Part shown: positions 5,621 to 8,019 of the stretch, in pieces
Position numbering within the stretch: position 1 is the first letter of the stretch
Layout of the letters: the number at the start of each line of letters is the position of its first letter
DNA from: Deltaproteobacteria bacterium
GTDB lineage: Bacteria > Desulfobacterota > Desulfobacteria > Desulfobacterales > Desulfatibacillaceae
Direction: 5' to 3'
DNA length: 8,019 nt
Assembly (NCBI GenBank): GCA_019308705.1
Contig: JAFDHW010000091.1
Span: 1 to 8,019 of the forward strand
Translations under genes and position numbers: made by a program
The notes under the pieces: generated by a model
Databases searched by the model: none
The model's input: the letters and a program-made list of their open reading frames with translations, nothing else
What the model was told of the DNA's origin: nothing

Positions 5621-7197
5621 CGCAACCTGCTGTACTGCTTGGGGTCAAAGGCGTTCCGTATGCCCTCGCCCACGAACACGCCGAGGAGCATGACCGTGAA
5701 AAGCGCCAGGGACGGGTACAGAATGAGCCACCAGGCCCACCGGTACTGCTGGGCCTGGGAGAGCAGTTCCCCCCAGGAGGGTGTGGGCGGCGGGAGGCCG
5801 AACCCCAGGTAGTCCAGGGCGGCCAGCGCGCCGATGGCCCCCACCAGGGAAAAGGGGAAAAAGGTGATCACCGGCACCAGGGCGTTGGGCAGGATGTGGC
5901 GGAAGATGATTTTGCGATCCGGCAGGCCCAGGCACCTGGCCGCTTCCACGAACGGCTGCTTGCGCAGGCGCAGGAACTCGCCCCGCATGTAGTAGGAAAT
6001 GCCGATCCAGTTGAACACCGCGTACACCACCAAAAGCAGGCCGAAGCTCCGGCCGTACACCGAGCCCAGAAAGATCATCACGTACAAAAAGGGCAGGGCG
6101 GACCAGATCTCGATGAGCCGCTGGCCCGTGATGTCGATGCGCGCGCCGTAGTATCCCTGCACGGCGCCGGCCATGGTGCCCAAGGCCATGGACACCAGGA
6201 CCAGGAGGATGCCGAAGGTGAACGAGGTGCGCATGCCGTAAAGCACACGGGCGAACACGTCCCTGCCCGCGCCGTCGATGCCCATGGGATGGCCTTTGGT
6301 GGGCGGGAAGGGAAACCGGACCTCCTGCCTGGCAAAGGAGGCCACGAAGGTGTCCCCCCCATGCATGAACCGCAGGGGCGCGGCGTATCCCCGCATCCTG
6401 GCTTCCACCCGCTCCAGCACCAGGCCGCGGGTGCGTTCGTCCAGCCTTGCCCATAACCCCGCGGGATCGGCGATCACGGACAGGTCCCTGTCGAACGCCA
6501 CGGTTTGCGGGCCGCCGCCCGCTTCGGGGTCCTCCATGGTCAGGCGCACGGTGCGCGGCGGCGCGGGCCGCGGCCGGTACGTGGACAGGGAAACCACCAC
6601 CTTCTCTCCCGATGCGCTCCTAATCTCGCGGGAAATGCCCGGCGCGGCCTGGTTGGCGAAGCGCTTTTCCACGGCATCCTTCAACTCTTCGGGCAGGGGG
6701 TAGCGGTCGGTGAACACGGTTCCGTCGGGCCTCTTTCCCTCGAAAAAGGGGGCCGCCGCCCTGTCCCGCACGATGGTGAAATCCGGCAGCACGTTCACCC
6801 ATCCCACGTTCCGTTCCTGCTCAAAGGACACGGTCACCTGGTCGGCAAGCTCGATGGACGCCGGGTCCACGGTCTCAAAAGGCCCAAAGGGCACGGGCGC
6901 GAACACCATCCAGTTGTCCGGGTTTTGTGCGAACACCGGGTGTTTGGCCAGCTTCTTGTAGTCCGGCCGGGTTTTTCTGCCGTTTTGCAGGAACGTGTCC
7001 TCGGGGTAAAAGCGCGCCACGGGAAAGTAGAGGTTCCCGCCGAACTTGAGCACCAGGGGCCGGGAGTTGGCGATGAGCTCCGCGCCCAGGGAAAGGGTAT
7101 AGAGGGCCAGGAGCACCACCAGCGCGCCGAACGCCGTGCGGATGCGGACAAACCGCGAGATGCGCTTTCTGGTGATGGGGGATAGGCGCGGTTTCAT
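5617..7197 (-). CDS. yejE: Peptide ABC transporter permease, YejE-like, with enlarged periplasmic segment
   Basis: This 526-residue inner-membrane permease matches E. coli YejE at both ends. The N-terminus (MKPRLSPITRKRISRF, membrane helix about 22-43, then SLGAELIANSRPLVL) corresponds to the YejE start. The C-terminal permease core begins near GIDGAGRDVFARVLYG (306-321) and includes the cytoplasmic EAA loop (418-440, EAARCLGLPDRK) that contacts the ATPases, then DYLGFGLPPPTPSWGELL. E. coli YejE is 341 residues; here about 180 extra, largely soluble residues lie between PVPFGPFETVDP (101-112) and RFPFPPTKGHPMG (294-306), on the predicted periplasmic side. The ATG overlaps the yejB-like stop as ATGA (7197-7194). 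A longer in-frame start would lie inside the preceding gene and is rejected. In E. coli Yej imports peptides including microcin C. Confidence 0.9.
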   Translation of the reverse strand: MKPRLSPITRKRISRFVRIRTAFGALVVLLALYTLSLGAELIANSRPLVLKFGGNLYFPVARFYPEDTFLQNGRKTRPDYKKLAKHPVFAQNPDNWMVFAPVPFGPFETVDPASIELADQVTVSFEQERNVGWVNVLPDFTIVRDRAAAPFFEGKRPDGTVFTDRYPLPEELKDAVEKRFANQAAPGISREIRSASGEKVVVSLSTYRPRPAPPRTVRLTMEDPEAGGGPQTVAFDRDLSVIADPAGLWARLDERTRGLVLERVEARMRGYAAPLRFMHGGDTFVASFARQEVRFPFPPTKGHPMGIDGAGRDVFARVLYGMRTSFTFGILLVLVSMALGTMAGAVQGYYGARIDITGQRLIEIWSALPFLYVMIFLGSVYGRSFGLLLVVYAVFNWIGISYYMRGEFLRLRKQPFVEAARCLGLPDRKIIFRHILPNALVPVITFFPFSLVGAIGALAALDYLGFGLPPPTPSWGELLSQAQQYRWAWWLILYPSLALFTVMLLGVFVGEGIRNAFDPKQYSRLR

Positions 7198-8019
7198 GCC
7201 TGGAAATGTATCCTGGGGTCGATGAGCACGTAGCACAGGTCCGAAAGGATGTTGCCCAACAGGCCCAGCACGGAGGTGACGGACAAAATGCCCAGAAACA
7301 CCGGGTAGTCCCTGCCCACGATGGCCTCCAGGGACAGCCTGCCCATGCCGGGGATCTCGAACACCTGCTCGATGATCACCGACCCGGCGAACATGACCAT
7401 GAGGATGGCCCCGAACCCCGTGGCGATGGGGATGAGGGAGTTTCTGAGCGCGTGGCCCCAGATGGCCCTGCGGATGCTGCCGCCCTTGGCCAGGACCGTG
7501 CGTACGTAATCCTTGCCCACCTGCTCCATGAGCGAGTTCTTCATGAGCAGGGTCAGGATGGCGAAGTTGCCGATGACGTAGCACAGCACGGGCAGGAACA
7601 TGTGCATGAAGATGTCCTGCGCCTGGGCGAAAAAGCCCATGTCCGAGAAGTTCTCGGAGTGGAACCCGGCCACGGGAAACACGTCCCACAATCCTTCCAC
7701 GGTGCCGGAAAACAGCATCTTCAGGATCATGCCGAAAGCGAAGGGAGGCAGGGCGTAGCCCACGAACACCAGCATGGAGGAGGCAAGATCGAACGGCCCG
7801 CCATGGCGCAGGGCCTTGGCGATCCCCAAGGGAATGCACACCAGGTAGGAGAGCACAAACCCGGTGATGCCGAAGATGAGCGAAACGGGCAGACGTTCTC
7901 CGATGAGCTCGATCGCGGTCTTGTTGGGGAACTTGTAGGACTCCATGGTCAGGCCGAGGCGGTTTTTCACCAGCCAGTCCCAGTAGCGGACCCAGAAAGG
8001 CTTGTCGAACCCGTAGTGG
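7194..8019 (-). CDS. yejB: Peptide ABC transporter permease, YejB-like (N-terminus outside window)
   Basis: The gene runs off the right edge. Of the protein, 274 C-terminal residues are visible, beginning HYGFDKPFWVRYWDWLVKN, a typical N-terminal-domain stretch of dipeptide/oligopeptide permeases; about 90 residues should be missing by comparison with E. coli YejB (364). The visible part has several membrane helices and an EAA-type loop (around EQVGKDYVRTVLAKGGS). Its end, GNILSDLCYVLIDPRIHF, closely resembles the YejB C-terminus. An internal ATG at 7970 is not the true start, because the frame stays open with conserved sequence upstream. It pairs with the YejE-like permease, which overlaps it by ATGA, to form the membrane channel. 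The substrate-binding protein (YejA-like) is expected further upstream and is not in this window. No promoter is visible. Confidence 0.92.
   Translation of the reverse strand, partial: HYGFDKPFWVRYWDWLVKNRLGLTMESYKFPNKTAIELIGERLPVSLIFGITGFVLSYLVCIPLGIAKALRHGGPFDLASSMLVFVGYALPPFAFGMILKMLFSGTVEGLWDVFPVAGFHSENFSDMGFFAQAQDIFMHMFLPVLCYVIGNFAILTLLMKNSLMEQVGKDYVRTVLAKGGSIRRAIWGHALRNSLIPIATGFGAILMVMFAGSVIIEQVFEIPGMGRLSLEAIVGRDYPVFLGILSVTSVLGLLGNILSDLCYVLIDPRIHFQA

Noticed and set aside
5617..7839. A 740-codon open frame extending the YejE-like protein upstream
   Set aside because: The extra 214 codons overlap the conserved YejB-like gene in another frame and translate to Arg/Gly/His-rich shadow sequence. 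The ATG at 7197 gives the YejE-like N-terminus.

Overview
The window is GC-rich bacterial DNA of a Gram-negative type. The MoxR/VWA pair, the Crp/Fnr regulator and the Yej-type peptide importer, all with GC-rich third codon positions, would fit a Desulfobacterota (former Deltaproteobacteria) genome. That placement is an impression from the proteins and has not been tested.

The layout is two converging blocks. Plus strand (about 163-3536): a MoxR-family AAA+ ATPase and its CoxE-like VWA partner form a two-gene operon. Next come a Crp/Fnr-family regulator with its own plausible promoter and a small Lys/Ala-rich reading frame that appears to continue in the +1 frame. Minus strand (8019 down to 3696): a peptide ABC importer operon of YejB-like permease (cut by the window edge), YejE-like permease with a large extra periplasmic segment, and two separate ATPases where E. 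coli has one fused YejF. All three junctions in this operon are 4-bp ATGA overlaps.

A 151-bp non-coding element is present twice in the same orientation: at 1-137 (its first 14 bp lie outside the window) and complete at 3546-3696. It has 31-bp terminal inverted repeats (30/31 matching), a strong hairpin built from its left end, and flanks compatible with a TA or CTAG target duplication. It looks like a MITE, a non-autonomous transposon with no gene. The copies bracket the whole plus-strand module. The first forms the leader region of the moxR-like gene; the second fills the gap between the two converging blocks and contributes the first base of the last ATPase's stop codon.

The points most worth a second look are this element and its two competing folds, a CCC-TGA-C site that may be a programmed +1 frameshift or a one-base indel, the extra domain in the YejE-like permease, and the degenerate metal-binding motif of the VWA protein. 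No RNA genes, CRISPR arrays or transposase genes were seen.
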